NCBI RefSeq assembly: GCF_022271435.1
Contig: NZ_JAFIQY010000003.1
Span: 1 to 64,000 of the forward strand
Reading direction: 5' to 3'
Source: Streptomyces monomycini
GTDB lineage: Bacteria; Actinomycetota; Actinomycetes; Streptomycetales; Streptomycetaceae
DNA length: 64,000 nucleotides
The notes beneath the pieces were generated by a model. That model was not told where the DNA came from. It was given only the letters and a program-made list of their open reading frames with translations, and did no database searches. Shown here piece after piece: positions 8,214-17,055 of the stretch. The first letter of the stretch is position 1, and each line of letters begins with the position of its first letter. A program made the position numbers and the translations under genes.

Positions 8214-10167
8214 GGTCACGGGGCTCACGGCACCGCTGAGCGCGCTCCTCGGCAAGGGGGTCGGTACGGGCACCGCGGCCCCTGCCACCGGCACGGACAC
8301 GGCGACGGACGCGGCCCCGGGCACCGCGCCGGCCACCGCACCCCGCACCGCGTCCACCACCGCACCGAGCATGGGCGCGGCTCCGGGCGCGGGGGCGACC
8401 GTCGTACCGGCCGCGGCCATGGCGGGTCTGCCGGGCATGCAGCAGGTTCCGAGCGCGGGCACCGCCGCGGGCGGCGCGCCGTCAAGTGCCGTACCGGGTA
8501 CGACCGCCGCACCGGGTACGGCATCGGCAGTACCGGGAGCGGACCAGCTCCTCGGCATGGGCACCGTCCCTGACATGAGTGCGGTCCCGGGCATGAGTGC
8601 GGTCCCGGGAATGAGTGCGGTCCCGGGCATGAGTGCGGTCCCGGGCATGAGTGCGGTCCCGGGAATGAGTGCGGTCCCGGGCATGAGTGCGGTCCCGGGC
8701 ATGAACGCGATACCGGGCATGAGCGCGGCATCGACCACGAGCGCGATACCCGGCACGAGCGCGATCCCGGGCGCGGACGCCGTTCCGGCCACCGCCACCA
8801 CCGGAGCGGTCCCCACCGCCACAGCCCCCGCCACCAGCGCCTTCCCCACCACCGACACCGTCCCCACCACCCCCGCCCCAGCCCCCGGCGCGGCTCCCAC
8901 CACCGTCCCCGGTTCTTCCACCGTCCAGCAGTTCCCCGGTGCCCAACGCGGCGCCTTCTCCCCCGAGATGGCGCGCCGCGACTTCCCGATCCTGCACCGG
9001 CTGGTCAACGGCCGGCCGCTCGTGTGGCTCGACAACGGTGCCACCACGCAGAAGCCGCGCCAGGTGATCGAGGCCGTGGCCGCGTTCTACGGCTCGGCCA
9101 ACTCCAACATCCACCGCGGCGCCCACACCATGGCCCGCGACGCCACCGCCCTGTACGAAGCGGGCCGGGCCGCCGTCGCGGAGTTCCTGGGCGCCCCGTC
9201 CCCCGAGGAGATCGTCTTCGTCCGGGGCACCACCGAGGCGGTCAACCTGGTCGCCCAGACCTGGGGACGGGCCAACGTCGGTCCGGGCGACGACATCCTC
9301 GTCCCCGTGCTGGAGCACCACTCCGACATCGTGCCCTGGCAGCAGCTCGCCGCCGAGACGCACGCCAGGGTGGTGCCGGTGCCGCTGCTGCCGGACGGGC
9401 AGATCGACCAGTTCGCCTACGCCGACCTGCTGTCCTCCCGTACTCGCCTGGTGGCCGTCAGCCATGCCTCCAACGTGCTGGGCACCGTCCCGCCGGTGGC
9501 GGAGATGACGGCGCTGGCGCACCGCTACGGCGCCAAGGTGCTGGTGGACGGCGCGCAGGCGGTGGCCCACTTCCCGGTCGACGTCCAGGCTCTGGACGCC
9601 GACTTCTACGCCTTCTCCGGTCACAAGCTGTTCGCGCCCACCGGGATCGGCGCGCTGTACGCCAAGCCCGAGCTGCTGGCGTCGATGGCGCCGTGGCAGG
9701 GCGGCGGGAACATGATCGAGTCCGTTTCCTTCGACCGCACGACGTTCGCGCCCGCACCGCACCTCTTCGAGGCCGGTACGGGCCACATCTCCGGCGTGGT
9801 GGGGCTGCTCGCGGCCCTGGACTGGCTGTCGTCCTTCGACCACGAGGCCATCGCCGCGTACGAGACCCAGCTGCTGGCCTACGCGCAGCAGGCGCTGGCT
9901 GCCGTACCCGGTCTGCGGGTGCTGGGCGAGGCCCCCGACCGCATCGGGGTGCTGGCCTTCACGCTCGCCGGGCACGACTCGACGGCGGTGGCGCAGGCCC
10001 TCGACCTGGAGGGCATCGCCGTCCGCTCGGGCCATCACTGCGCGCAGCCGGCCCTGGCCCACTACGGCCTGGACAGCGCCGTACGTGCCTCCCTGGCCCT
10101 CTACAACACTCCCGAGGAGGTGGACCAGCTGGCGGCCTCCTTGCTGCGGCTCCAGCAGGGAGCGTGA
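8200..10167 (+). CDS. Encapsulin cargo cysteine desulfurase with long disordered N-terminal domain
   Basis: 655 residues, ATG at 8200 inside the end of the shell gene. Residues ~249-655 are a SufS-like, PLP-dependent cysteine desulfurase: LDNGATTQKP near the N-terminus, PLP-binding lysine K476 in SGHKLFAPTG and catalytic C614 in RSGHHCAQPAL. It would convert cysteine to alanine and an enzyme-bound persulfide. The first ~248 residues are Ala/Pro/Thr/Gly-rich, predicted disordered, with seven exact MSAVPG repeats (126-167) and degenerate copies to ~197. In characterised family 2 encapsulins the disordered N-terminal extension of the desulfurase directs loading into the shell, and that role is inferred here. 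No rhodanese or serine acetyltransferase gene sits next to it, unlike some other encapsulin desulfurase loci. A strong terminator follows. Confidence 0.92.
   Translation: MTTPEVTGLTAPLSALLGKGVGTGTAAPATGTDTATDAAPGTAPATAPRTASTTAPSMGAAPGAGATVVPAAAMAGLPGMQQVPSAGTAAGGAPSSAVPGTTAAPGTASAVPGADQLLGMGTVPDMSAVPGMSAVPGMSAVPGMSAVPGMSAVPGMSAVPGMSAVPGMNAIPGMSAASTTSAIPGTSAIPGADAVPATATTGAVPTATAPATSAFPTTDTVPTTPAPAPGAAPTTVPGSSTVQQFPGAQRGAFSPEMARRDFPILHRLVNGRPLVWLDNGATTQKPRQVIEAVAAFYGSANSNIHRGAHTMARDATALYEAGRAAVAEFLGAPSPEEIVFVRGTTEAVNLVAQTWGRANVGPGDDILVPVLEHHSDIVPWQQLAAETHARVVPVPLLPDGQIDQFAYADLLSSRTRLVAVSHASNVLGTVPPVAEMTALAHRYGAKVLVDGAQAVAHFPVDVQALDADFYAFSGHKLFAPTGIGALYAKPELLASMAPWQGGGNMIESVSFDRTTFAPAPHLFEAGTGHISGVVGLLAALDWLSSFDHEAIAAYETQLLAYAQQALAAVPGLRVLGEAPDRIGVLAFTLAGHDSTAVAQALDLEGIAVRSGHHCAQPALAHYGLDSAVRASLALYNTPEEVDQLAASLLRLQQGA
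8575..8790 (+). repeat. 18-bp in-frame tandem repeat in cargo N-terminus
   Basis: Seven copies of ATGAGTGCGGTCCCGGGN start at 8575, 8593, 8611, 8629, 8647, 8665 and 8683. They differ only in the last base (C,A,C,C,A,C,C), which hints at a 54-bp higher-order unit. Degenerate units follow at 8701 (MNAIPG), 8719, 8737 and 8755 (TSAIPG twice). Each unit encodes MSAVPG. Near-perfect DNA identity suggests recent slippage or expansion. Confidence 0.95.
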
Positions 10168-10174
10168 GCTGACC

Positions 10175-10210
10175 GGGAGTGCCCGCCCCACCGTCGGGGC
10201 GGGCACTCCC
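10175..10210 (+). terminator. Terminator after the encapsulin operon
   Basis: Perfect 15-bp inverted repeat GGGAGTGCCCGCCCC / GGGGCGGGCACTCCC with a 6-nt loop, 8 nt after the cysteine desulfurase stop codon. There is no T tract, as is common in Streptomyces. Confidence 0.8.
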
Positions 10211-10317
10211 CCGTACGGGACCGGGCCGCCGGGATCGGCAGCCCCTCCCCCGGGGCCGTTCGTAACCTGCCGGTACAGTGCGGTCCTTGGTTCGCGCGTA
10301 TCACAGCAGGGGGGACG

Positions 10318-10776
10318 ATGCTTGCGCATCTGACGGACACGGCTCGCCAGTTGGCCCGGGTTCTGTGGCAGCAGCACACGGTCTACCGGGACCGGACGGG
10401 CGGTGTGGTCATACGGGGTGAGCACGTCCAGCGGTGGATCAGCCTGTCCGTCACCGGGACGCGCGGCGAGGTGCTGTTACGGGCGGGCCGCATCCTGGAC
10501 GGCGGTACGAGCGCGCCCGCGCGGGCGGAAACGGTCATGCGGCTGGACAGCGGTACGGGCGAACTGGCCGCCGCCTGCCGCCGGCTGCTGGCCGACACGG
10601 CCCTCAGCGGCGCTCCGGAGGCGCCCCGGGAGCCCCGGCCCGGCCGGGACCGGCCGCAGACCCGGCAGCGGGCGGGCGGGGCGCGGATCGCCCTGTGGGT
10701 GCTCCTCGCCACGGTGACGAGCGCCGCGGTGCTCGCCGCCCTCGTCGCCTACAGCTCCTACCGCGCCGCCCGCTGA
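10318..10776 (+). CDS. Hypothetical protein with C-terminal membrane segment
   Basis: 152 residues, ATG at 10318 preceded by AGGGGGGAC. The family is not recognised. A soluble N-terminal part of about 90 residues (MLAHLTDTARQLARVLWQQH...) is followed by a charged, disordered Pro/Arg stretch. One hydrophobic helix near the C-terminus (IALWVLLATVTSAAVLAALVAY) ends in RAAR, so a tail-anchored topology is likely. It lies downstream of the encapsulin terminator and convergent with rodA, so it is probably an independent gene. A TACAGT hexamer ~40 nt upstream could be its -10. Confidence 0.65.
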   Translation: MLAHLTDTARQLARVLWQQHTVYRDRTGGVVIRGEHVQRWISLSVTGTRGEVLLRAGRILDGGTSAPARAETVMRLDSGTGELAAACRRLLADTALSGAPEAPREPRPGRDRPQTRQRAGGARIALWVLLATVTSAAVLAALVAYSSYRAAR

Positions 10777-10807
10777 CGTACCGGCGTGCCGTACGGCCGG
10801 CGCGGGA

Positions 10808-12016
10808 TCAGGCCGACACCGGCCGCTGCACATGGATGGACTGGAGCAGCCCTATGGCGATCCAGACCGCGAACATGGACGTGCCGCCGTACGAGACGAA
10901 CGGCAGCGGAAGCCCGGTGACCGGCATGATGCCGAGCGTCATGCCGATGTTCTCGAACGCCTGGAAGGAGAACCAGGAGATGCAGCCCGCCGCGACGATG
11001 GTGCTGTAGAGCTCACTGGCCTCGCGGGCGATCCGGCAGGCGCGCCAGAGGACGACCCCCAGCAGGACGATGATCAGGCCCGCGCCGAGGAAGCCCAGCT
11101 CCTCACCGGCGACGGTGAAGATGAAGTCGGTCTGCTGCTCCGGGACGAACTGGCCGGTGGTCTGGCTGCCCTGGAAGAGGCCGGAGCCGGTCAGCCCGCC
11201 GCCGCCGATCGCGATGCGCGCCTGGTTGGTGTTGTAGCCGACGCCCGCCGGGTCCAGGCTCGGGTTGGCGAAGGCGGCGAACCGGGCGATCTGGTAGTCG
11301 TCCAGCAGTCCCAGCTGCCAGATGGCGACGCAGCCGAGGACGCCGGCGCCGAGCAGCCCGAGGATCCACCGGTTGGAGGCGCCGGAGGCGAGCAGGACGC
11401 CGAGGATGATCGCACCGAGGACCATCACCGAGCCGAGGTCCGGCATCAGCATGATGATGAGGACGGGGACCGCGGCCAGACCGAGGGCCTGGACGACGGT
11501 GCGGTGGTCGGGGTGCGGGCGGTCGCCCGCGTCGACCCGGCCCGCGAGGATCACCGCCATCCCCAGCGTGATCGTGATCTTGGCGAATTCGGCGGGCTGG
11601 AGGGAGAGGCCGCCGGGGATGGCCAGCCAGGAGCGGGAGCCGTTGATCGTGGCGCCCAGCGGCGTCAGGACGAGCAGCGACAGCAGCAGCGAGAGGGTGT
11701 AGAGGATCGGCACGGCCCCGCGCAGCGTGCGGTGGCCGAGCCAGATCGCGGCGGCCGCCAGGGCCAGACCGATGCCGGTGTTCAGCAGATGGCGCAGCAG
11801 GAAGCCGAACTCGTCGCCGTGGTTGAGTTCGGTGCGGTTGCGGGTCGCGGAGAAGACCAGCACCGCGCCGATCAGGGACAGGGCCAGGCAGCACAGCAGC
11901 ATGACCCAGTCGAGCCGGCGGACGACCGAGTCACGTGCCGTCAGCCGGCCCCAGGCACCGCGGTCGGGGCTGTAGCGGCGGACGGTGAAGCCGTTCGCCG
12001 TGTGCGAGCTGGTCAC
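10808..12016 (-). CDS. rodA: RodA/FtsW/SpoVE family peptidoglycan glycosyltransferase
   Basis: 402 residues with about ten membrane segments. SEDS-family landmarks include the conserved NGSRSWLAIPGGLSLQPAEF region and FVPEQQTDFIFTVAGEELGF near the catalytic loop. It polymerises lipid II glycan strands together with the class B PBP encoded immediately upstream. Its start overlaps the mrdA stop (ATGA, 12013-12016), so the two are translationally coupled. It is the last gene of the mreB-mreC-mreD-mrdA-rodA run; the S. coelicolor homologue at this position is called Sfr/RodA. In streptomycetes this cluster mainly supports spore-wall and lateral-wall synthesis. Confidence 0.93.
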   Translation of the reverse strand: MTSSHTANGFTVRRYSPDRGAWGRLTARDSVVRRLDWVMLLCCLALSLIGAVLVFSATRNRTELNHGDEFGFLLRHLLNTGIGLALAAAAIWLGHRTLRGAVPILYTLSLLLSLLVLTPLGATINGSRSWLAIPGGLSLQPAEFAKITITLGMAVILAGRVDAGDRPHPDHRTVVQALGLAAVPVLIIMLMPDLGSVMVLGAIILGVLLASGASNRWILGLLGAGVLGCVAIWQLGLLDDYQIARFAAFANPSLDPAGVGYNTNQARIAIGGGGLTGSGLFQGSQTTGQFVPEQQTDFIFTVAGEELGFLGAGLIIVLLGVVLWRACRIAREASELYSTIVAAGCISWFSFQAFENIGMTLGIMPVTGLPLPFVSYGGTSMFAVWIAIGLLQSIHVQRPVSA

Positions 12017-14154
12017 TGTTCCCGCCTTCCGGCCGCGGCGCTCGGCGGTGTGGCGGCGACGGGCTTGATGGGCTGTGCCTGGATCGTGCCGTCGCCCAGG
12101 ATCTTGGGCAGGCCGGTCTGCGGCCTGGGCAGCAGCGCGGCCTTCTCGTCGATCTTGCCCTTGTCGTCCACCCCGTACAGCGCGTTGTAGATCTTGCGTA
12201 CGGCCGGACCGGCGGAGCCCGAGCCGGTGCCGCCCTGGGAGATCGTCATGATGATCGTGTAGTCCTTGGTGTACGTGGCGAACCAGCCCGTCGTCTGCTT
12301 GCCGTACACCTCGGCCGTACCGGTCTTGGCGTGCATCGGGATCTTGTCCTGCGGCCAGCCCTGGAAGCGCCAGGCGGCGGTGCCGCGGGTGGCGACACCG
12401 GCCAGCGCGCCGTCGATCTGGGACAGCGTCTTGGCCGTCACCGGCAGCTTCCCGTGCGCCTTGGGCGCGATGTTCTCGATGTGCTTGCCGTCCGGACTGA
12501 CGACGGCCTTGCCCACGGTCGGGTTGTAGAGGGTCCCGCCGTTGGCGATCGCCGCGTAGATCGTCGCCATCTGTATCGGGGTGACCTGGGTGTCGCCCTG
12601 GCCGATGGAGTAGTTGACGGAGTCACCGGCGCGCATCTTCATGCCGGACTCGCAGTTCTCCCTGGCGATCTTCGAGACGTAGTCGTCGCCGGTCTTGCCC
12701 TGCTTGCACCAGCTGTCCTTGTTGGCCTCCCAGTACCGCTTCTTCCACTGGCGGTCCGGGACCCGGCCGGTGACCTCGTTCGGCAGGTCGATGCCGGTCT
12801 CCTTGCCGAGGCCGAACTGGTGTGCCGTCTTGTAGAACCAGTCGGCCGGGTTCTTCGGCTTGTTGCCGCCGTCCTTCTGCCACTGCTGGTAGGCGAGGCT
12901 GTAGAAGACGGTGTCGCAGGAGACCTCCAGCGCGCGGCCGAGGTTGATCGGGCCGTACCCCTTGGACTCGAAGTTCTTGAAGACCTGGTTGCCGATGCTG
13001 AAGGAGGCGGTGCAGGGGTAGGTGCCGTTGAAGTCGTACCCGGCGTTGACCGCGGCGGAGGTGGAGATGACCTTGAAGATCGAGCCGGGCGCGGCCTGGC
13101 CCTGGATGGCCCGGTTGAGCAGCGGGTAGTTGGACTCCTTGCCGGTCAGCTTCGCGTAGTCCTTGCCGGAGATGCCGCCGACCCAGGCGTTGGGGTCGTA
13201 GGACGGGTTGGAGGCCATGGAGACGATCCGGCCGGTCTTGTTCTCCATGACGACCACGGCGCCCGCGTCGGCCTTGTAGTTGGTGCCGGTGTTCTTGTCG
13301 TGGGTGTCGCGGGCGTCCTTCATCGCCTGGGCCAGTTCCCTCTCCGCTATGGCCTGGACACGGGCGTCTATGCTCGTGACGACGTTGGAGCCGGGGACCG
13401 CCTTGTCGCTCTTGGCCTTGCCGATGACCCGGCCGAGGTTGTCGACCTCGTAACGGGTCACGCCGGCCTTGCCGCGCAGCGCGCTGTCGTAGGTGCGCTC
13501 CAGCCCGGACCGGCCGATCTGGTCGGAGCGCAGCAGCGGCGAGCGGGTGTCCTTGGCCTTCTGGATCTCCTCGTCGGTGACCGGCGAGAGGTAGCCGAGG
13601 ACCTGGGCGGTCTGGGCCTTGCCGGGCGCGGCGTAGCGGCGTACGGCGGTGGGCTCGGCGGAGATGCCGGGGAAGTCCTCGGAGCGTTCGCGGATCTGGA
13701 GGGCCTGCTGCGTGGTGGCCTCGTCGGTGATCGGGATGGGCTGGAAGGGCGAGCCGTTCCAGCAGGGCTGCGGCGTCTTGGCGTCGCACAGCCGGACCTT
13801 GTTGCGGATCTCCGTCTCGGTCATGCCGAGGACCTTGGCGAGCCGGCCGAGCACGGCCTTGCCGTCGTCCTTCATCTTCAGCAGGTCGGTACGGCTGGCG
13901 GAGACGACCAGGCGGGTCTGGTTGTCGGCGAGCGGGATGCCGCGGGCGTCCAGGATGGAGCCGCGGGTGGCCGGTTCGACGACCTGCTGGACGTGGTTGT
14001 TGCGGGCCTCGTCGGCGTACTCCCGGCCGTTGCGGATCTGGAGGTACCACAGCCGGCCGCCGAGGGTCAGCAGCAGGGAGAAGACCAGGATCTGGATGGC
14101 GATCAGCCGGATCGTGACGCGCGAGGTACGGCCGGTCTCCGGAATGTTGGTCAC
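12013..14154 (-). CDS. mrdA: Penicillin-binding protein 2 (class B transpeptidase)
   Basis: 713 residues. A single N-terminal membrane anchor (residues ~15-35) is followed by a PBP dimerisation domain and a C-terminal transpeptidase domain. Active-site motifs are SIFK (S358, acylated serine, in AAPGSIFKVIS), SCD (S412) and KTG (K610, in HAKTGTAEV). It crosslinks peptidoglycan and partners with RodA. The start overlaps the mreD stop by ATGA and the stop overlaps the rodA start by ATGA, so mreD-mrdA-rodA forms a tightly coupled run. The Ala/Pro tail is short and disordered. Confidence 0.94.
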   Translation of the reverse strand: MTNIPETGRTSRVTIRLIAIQILVFSLLLTLGGRLWYLQIRNGREYADEARNNHVQQVVEPATRGSILDARGIPLADNQTRLVVSASRTDLLKMKDDGKAVLGRLAKVLGMTETEIRNKVRLCDAKTPQPCWNGSPFQPIPITDEATTQQALQIRERSEDFPGISAEPTAVRRYAAPGKAQTAQVLGYLSPVTDEEIQKAKDTRSPLLRSDQIGRSGLERTYDSALRGKAGVTRYEVDNLGRVIGKAKSDKAVPGSNVVTSIDARVQAIAERELAQAMKDARDTHDKNTGTNYKADAGAVVVMENKTGRIVSMASNPSYDPNAWVGGISGKDYAKLTGKESNYPLLNRAIQGQAAPGSIFKVISTSAAVNAGYDFNGTYPCTASFSIGNQVFKNFESKGYGPINLGRALEVSCDTVFYSLAYQQWQKDGGNKPKNPADWFYKTAHQFGLGKETGIDLPNEVTGRVPDRQWKKRYWEANKDSWCKQGKTGDDYVSKIARENCESGMKMRAGDSVNYSIGQGDTQVTPIQMATIYAAIANGGTLYNPTVGKAVVSPDGKHIENIAPKAHGKLPVTAKTLSQIDGALAGVATRGTAAWRFQGWPQDKIPMHAKTGTAEVYGKQTTGWFATYTKDYTIIMTISQGGTGSGSAGPAVRKIYNALYGVDDKGKIDEKAALLPRPQTGLPKILGDGTIQAQPIKPVAATPPSAAAGRREQ

Positions 14155-14873
14155 AGTCGCTTGACCCCCTTGATGCGTCCTGCCTTGTTACGGGCCGGTC
14201 TGCCGAGCAGTCCGCCGCGCTGGCCGCCGATCCGGGCCGGCTTGGACGGGAGGCCGGTGCGCATCGAACGGCTCGCCTTCAGGCCGGTGCCGGAGCCGAT
14301 CCAGCCGTGCACGCTCTTGCGGCCCTTGGCGGAGCCGCCCTGCCCGCCGGCCGCGTCCGCCGCCAGCGGGTCGTGCTCGGTCCGGCGGGCCAGCGCCATC
14401 ACCAGGGGTACGGCGAACGGGGCCAGCAGCAGGTCGTAGAGCGTGGCGGTGAACAGCAGCCAGCCGAGGCCGACGTGGCGGGCGGCGGAGTCGCCGACGA
14501 GCGAGCCGACGCCCGCGTACAGCAGCGTCGAGCCGAGGGCGGCGGCGACCACGACGGCCAGCGGCATGGTCGCCGAACGGTGCTGCCCGGTGTCCGGCCT
14601 GGTCAGCCCGGCCACGTACCCGATGACGCAGAGCACCAGCGCGTACCGGCCGATGGCGTGGTCGGAGGGCGGCGCGAGGTCGGCCAGCAGCCCGGCGCCG
14701 AAGCCGACCAGGGCGCCGCTCACATGCCCGTACACCAGCGCCAGGCCGAGGACGACCAGGAGCAGCAGGTCCGGGGTGGCACCGGGCAGTTGGAGCCGCG
14801 CCAGCACGCTGACCTGGACCAGCAGGGCCACGACCACCAGCGCGGCGGAGAGCAGGATCCTCTTGATGCGCAT
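14151..14873 (-). CDS. mreD: Rod shape-determining protein MreD
   Basis: 240 residues. The first ~170 residues form five or six hydrophobic segments (MRIKRILLSAALVVVALLVQ..., LLLLVVLGLALVYGHVSGAL), typical of MreD, a membrane partner linking MreC and the PBP2/RodA elongation complex. The C-terminal ~65 residues are an unusually long, strongly basic Gly/Lys/Arg tail (GRKSVHGWIGSGTGLKASR..., ending KGVKRL), probably cytoplasmic. An AGGAG lies 7 nt before the ATG, and the mreC stop is only 3 nt upstream. Confidence 0.9.
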   Translation of the reverse strand: MRIKRILLSAALVVVALLVQVSVLARLQLPGATPDLLLLVVLGLALVYGHVSGALVGFGAGLLADLAPPSDHAIGRYALVLCVIGYVAGLTRPDTGQHRSATMPLAVVVAAALGSTLLYAGVGSLVGDSAARHVGLGWLLFTATLYDLLLAPFAVPLVMALARRTEHDPLAADAAGGQGGSAKGRKSVHGWIGSGTGLKASRSMRTGLPSKPARIGGQRGGLLGRPARNKAGRIKGVKRL

Positions 14874-14876
14874 CGG

Positions 14877-15899
14877 TCAGCTCCTGGGGGAGGCGCTCGC
14901 GGTGGGGGTGGCCGTGACGGTGACCGTCGGCGTCGGCTTGGGTTTGGCGGGCTTCTGCGGCAGCACCGTGTCGCGCGGGTCCTCGCGGGGCGGCTGGACG
15001 ACCACGCCGACGATGTCCAGCTGGGAGAAGCCGACGAACGGGCGGACCTGGAGGGAGCGGGTCAGATCGCCGTTGGACGGGTCGACCTTGACCGCCCGTC
15101 CGACCGGGACGCCGGGCACGAACGGCTTGTCGGCGCTGGAGCCGAAGGTGACCAGCCGGTCGCCCTTCTTCACCTCGGCCTTGCCGTTGAGCAGCTGTAC
15201 GCGCAGCGAGTCACCGCCCTGGCCGGTGGCGAAGCCGATCTCGTTGGTCTTCTCCATGCGGGTGCCGACGGTGAAGTCCGGGTCGTTGGCGAGCAGCACG
15301 GTGGCGGTGCTGCGGCCGACGGTGGTGACCCGGCCGACCAGGCCGTCCCCGTTGAGGACGGTCATGTCGCGGGCGATGCCGTCCTGGGAGCCGGCGTCGA
15401 TGGTGACGGTCCAGGAGAAGCCCTGCGCCGCGCCGATGGCGATGACCTGGGCGCCCTTGATGCCGTACTGGCCGGTGCCGGCGGTCTTGAGCATCGCGTC
15501 CAGCTCGGCGGCGCGGTTGCGGTTGCGGTCGGAGGAGCCGAGCTTCGCCTTGAGCGCGGCGTTCTCCCGCTCCAGGGCGCTGATCCGGGTGTGCCGCTCA
15601 CCGGAGTCGCGTACCGCGCCGACCGCGTTGCCCACCGGGTCGACGACCGTGGCGATACCGCTCTCGACCGGGCCGAAGGCCGCGGCGGCGGCCTGCCGGG
15701 CGGGGGCGAGCGGGGACCGTTCGCCGCCGCGGATGTCCACCGTGATCAGCGCGAACGCGATCGCGACCAGCAGCACCAGTAGCAGCCGGCTCTCTCGTGT
15801 GTCCCTCACGTGCGGCGGCCGTGTCCTTCCTCGTAGGACCGGCCGGCTGCGGGCCCGCGCCGGTCGCGCTGGGGAGTGCGGTTGTGCCTTGGTGCGCAC
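14877..15899 (-). CDS. mreC: Rod shape-determining protein MreC
   Basis: 340 residues. A basic cytoplasmic N-terminus is followed by a membrane anchor (LLLVLLVAIAFALITVDIRG), a coiled-coil stretch (RISALERENAALKAKLG) and a beta-rich extracellular domain (GAQVIAIGAAQGFSWTVTID; GDGLVGRVTTVGRSTATVLL). It ends in a Pro/Thr/Val low-complexity tail. It scaffolds the elongasome outside the membrane. The GTG at 15899 has GAGGGG 6 nt upstream and is preferred. A downstream GTG at 15809 (giving RDTRESRLLL) matches the length of shorter homologues and has AGGAAGGA, but at a long 14-nt spacing. Confidence 0.9.
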   Translation of the reverse strand: MRTKAQPHSPARPARARSRPVLRGRTRPPHVRDTRESRLLLVLLVAIAFALITVDIRGGERSPLAPARQAAAAAFGPVESGIATVVDPVGNAVGAVRDSGERHTRISALERENAALKAKLGSSDRNRNRAAELDAMLKTAGTGQYGIKGAQVIAIGAAQGFSWTVTIDAGSQDGIARDMTVLNGDGLVGRVTTVGRSTATVLLANDPDFTVGTRMEKTNEIGFATGQGGDSLRVQLLNGKAEVKKGDRLVTFGSSADKPFVPGVPVGRAVKVDPSNGDLTRSLQVRPFVGFSQLDIVGVVVQPPREDPRDTVLPQKPAKPKPTPTVTVTATPTASASPRS

Positions 15900-15900
15900 A

Positions 15901-15969
15901 GCTCGCCCCTCGGGGGCGTGGTGCCTTTATACGCAGTGCTCGCCCGTCGGGGCGTGGTGCTTGTATATC
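15901..15969. repeat. Imperfect 32-bp direct repeat upstream of mreC
   Basis: GCTCGCCCCTCGGGGGCGTG... (15901-15933) and GCTCGCCCGTCGGGGCGTGG... (15938-15969) are near-identical copies 37 bp apart. Each carries a small CGCCC/GGGCG dyad. The first copy includes the mreC ribosome-binding site, so the element lies in the mreB-mreC spacer RNA. Confidence 0.6.
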
Positions 15970-15975
15970 AACGAT

Positions 15976-16009
15976 CCGCCGTACGGACGATCAGCCGCCC
16001 GTACGGCGG
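15976..16009 (-). terminator. Hairpin between mreB and mreC
   Basis: Inverted repeat CCGCCGTACGG / CCGTACGGCGG with a 12-nt loop, 15 nt after the mreB stop codon. It has no T tract. It could terminate part of the mreB transcripts or stabilise their 3' end, giving more MreB than MreC. Confidence 0.55.
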
Positions 16010-16023
16010 AATGTCGGCTTCCG

Positions 16024-17055
16024 CTAGCGGCGCGGCTGGGAGTCCAGTACCTGCTGGAGGGCCTCGAACTCCTCGACGCACTTGCCGCTGCCGAGCGCGA
16101 CGGAGTCGAGCGGGTCCTCGGCGATGTGGATCGGCATGCCGGTCTCGCGGCGCAGGCGCTCGTCGAGGCCGCGGAGCAGGGCGCCGCCGCCGGTGAGCAC
16201 GATGCCGCGGTCCATCACGTCGCCGGACAGCTCCGGCGGGCACTTGTCGAGCGTGGTCTTGACCGCGTCGACGATGGAGTTGACCGGCTCCTCGATGGCC
16301 TTGCGGACCTCGGCCGCCGAGATGACGACGGTCTTGGGCAGGCCGGAGACCAGGTCGCGGCCGCGGATCTCGGTGTGCTCGTCCTGTTCCAGGTCGTACG
16401 CCGAACCGATGGTGATCTTGATGCTCTCGGCGGTGCGTTCGCCCAGCAGAAGGCTGTACTCCTTCTTGATGTGCTGGATGATCGCGTTGTCCAGCTCGTC
16501 GCCGGCCACCCGGATCGACTGGGCCGTGACGATGCCGCCGAGCGAGATCACGGCGACCTCGGTCGTACCGCCGCCGATGTCCACCACCATGTTGCCGGTG
16601 GCCTCGTGGACCGGCAGACCGGAGCCGATCGCGGCGGCCATCGGCTCCTCGATGATGTGCACCTGACGCGCACCGGCCTGGGTGGACGCCTCGATGACCG
16701 CGCGGCGCTCGACTCCGGTGATGCCGGAGGGGACACAGACGACGACGCGCGGACGGGCCAGGTAGCGGCGCTTGTGGATCTTGAGGATGAAGTAGCGGAG
16801 CATCCGCTCGGTGATCTCGAAGTCGGCGATCACGCCGTCCTTCAGGGGACGCACCGCGACGATGTTGCCGGGGGTGCGGCCGATCATCTTCTTCGCCTCG
16901 GCCCCGACGGCCAGGATGCCGCCGGTGTTGGTGTTGATGGCCACGACCGACGGCTCGTTGAGGACGATTCCGCGACCCCTGACGTACACCAGCGTGTTGG
17001 CGGTCCCGAGGTCGACAGCCATGTCACGGCCGATGAACGACATGTTGTTCCCCAT
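16024..17055 (-). CDS. mreB: Rod shape-determining protein MreB (bacterial actin)
   Basis: 343 residues with the actin-fold nucleotide-binding motifs: phosphate 1 ([11 protein letters not shown]), phosphate 2 ([18 protein letters not shown]) and the adenosine motif ([16 protein letters not shown]). It forms membrane-bound filaments that organise lateral and spore-wall synthesis. Start: ATG 17055 gives [11 protein letters not shown]. An internal ATG at 17043 (MSFIGRD) is preceded by GGGGA 5 nt upstream and may be the real start, 4 residues shorter; the 17055 ATG has no Shine-Dalgarno. It heads the mre cluster, so its promoter should lie in 17056-17274. Confidence 0.95.
   Translation of the reverse strand: MGNNMSFIGRDMAVDLGTANTLVYVRGRGIVLNEPSVVAINTNTGGILAVGAEAKKMIGRTPGNIVAVRPLKDGVIADFEITERMLRYFILKIHKRRYLARPRVVVCVPSGITGVERRAVIEASTQAGARQVHIIEEPMAAAIGSGLPVHEATGNMVVDIGGGTTEVAVISLGGIVTAQSIRVAGDELDNAIIQHIKKEYSLLLGERTAESIKITIGSAYDLEQDEHTEIRGRDLVSGLPKTVVISAAEVRKAIEEPVNSIVDAVKTTLDKCPPELSGDVMDRGIVLTGGGALLRGLDERLRRETGMPIHIAEDPLDSVALGSGKCVEEFEALQQVLDSQPRR

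Noticed and set aside
8575..8790. Possible CRISPR-like array
   Set aside because: The 18-bp units are contiguous with no unique spacers and are in frame within a gene.
12331..14439. 702-codon frame opposite mrdA
   Set aside because: Antisense shadow of a well-defined penicillin-binding protein.
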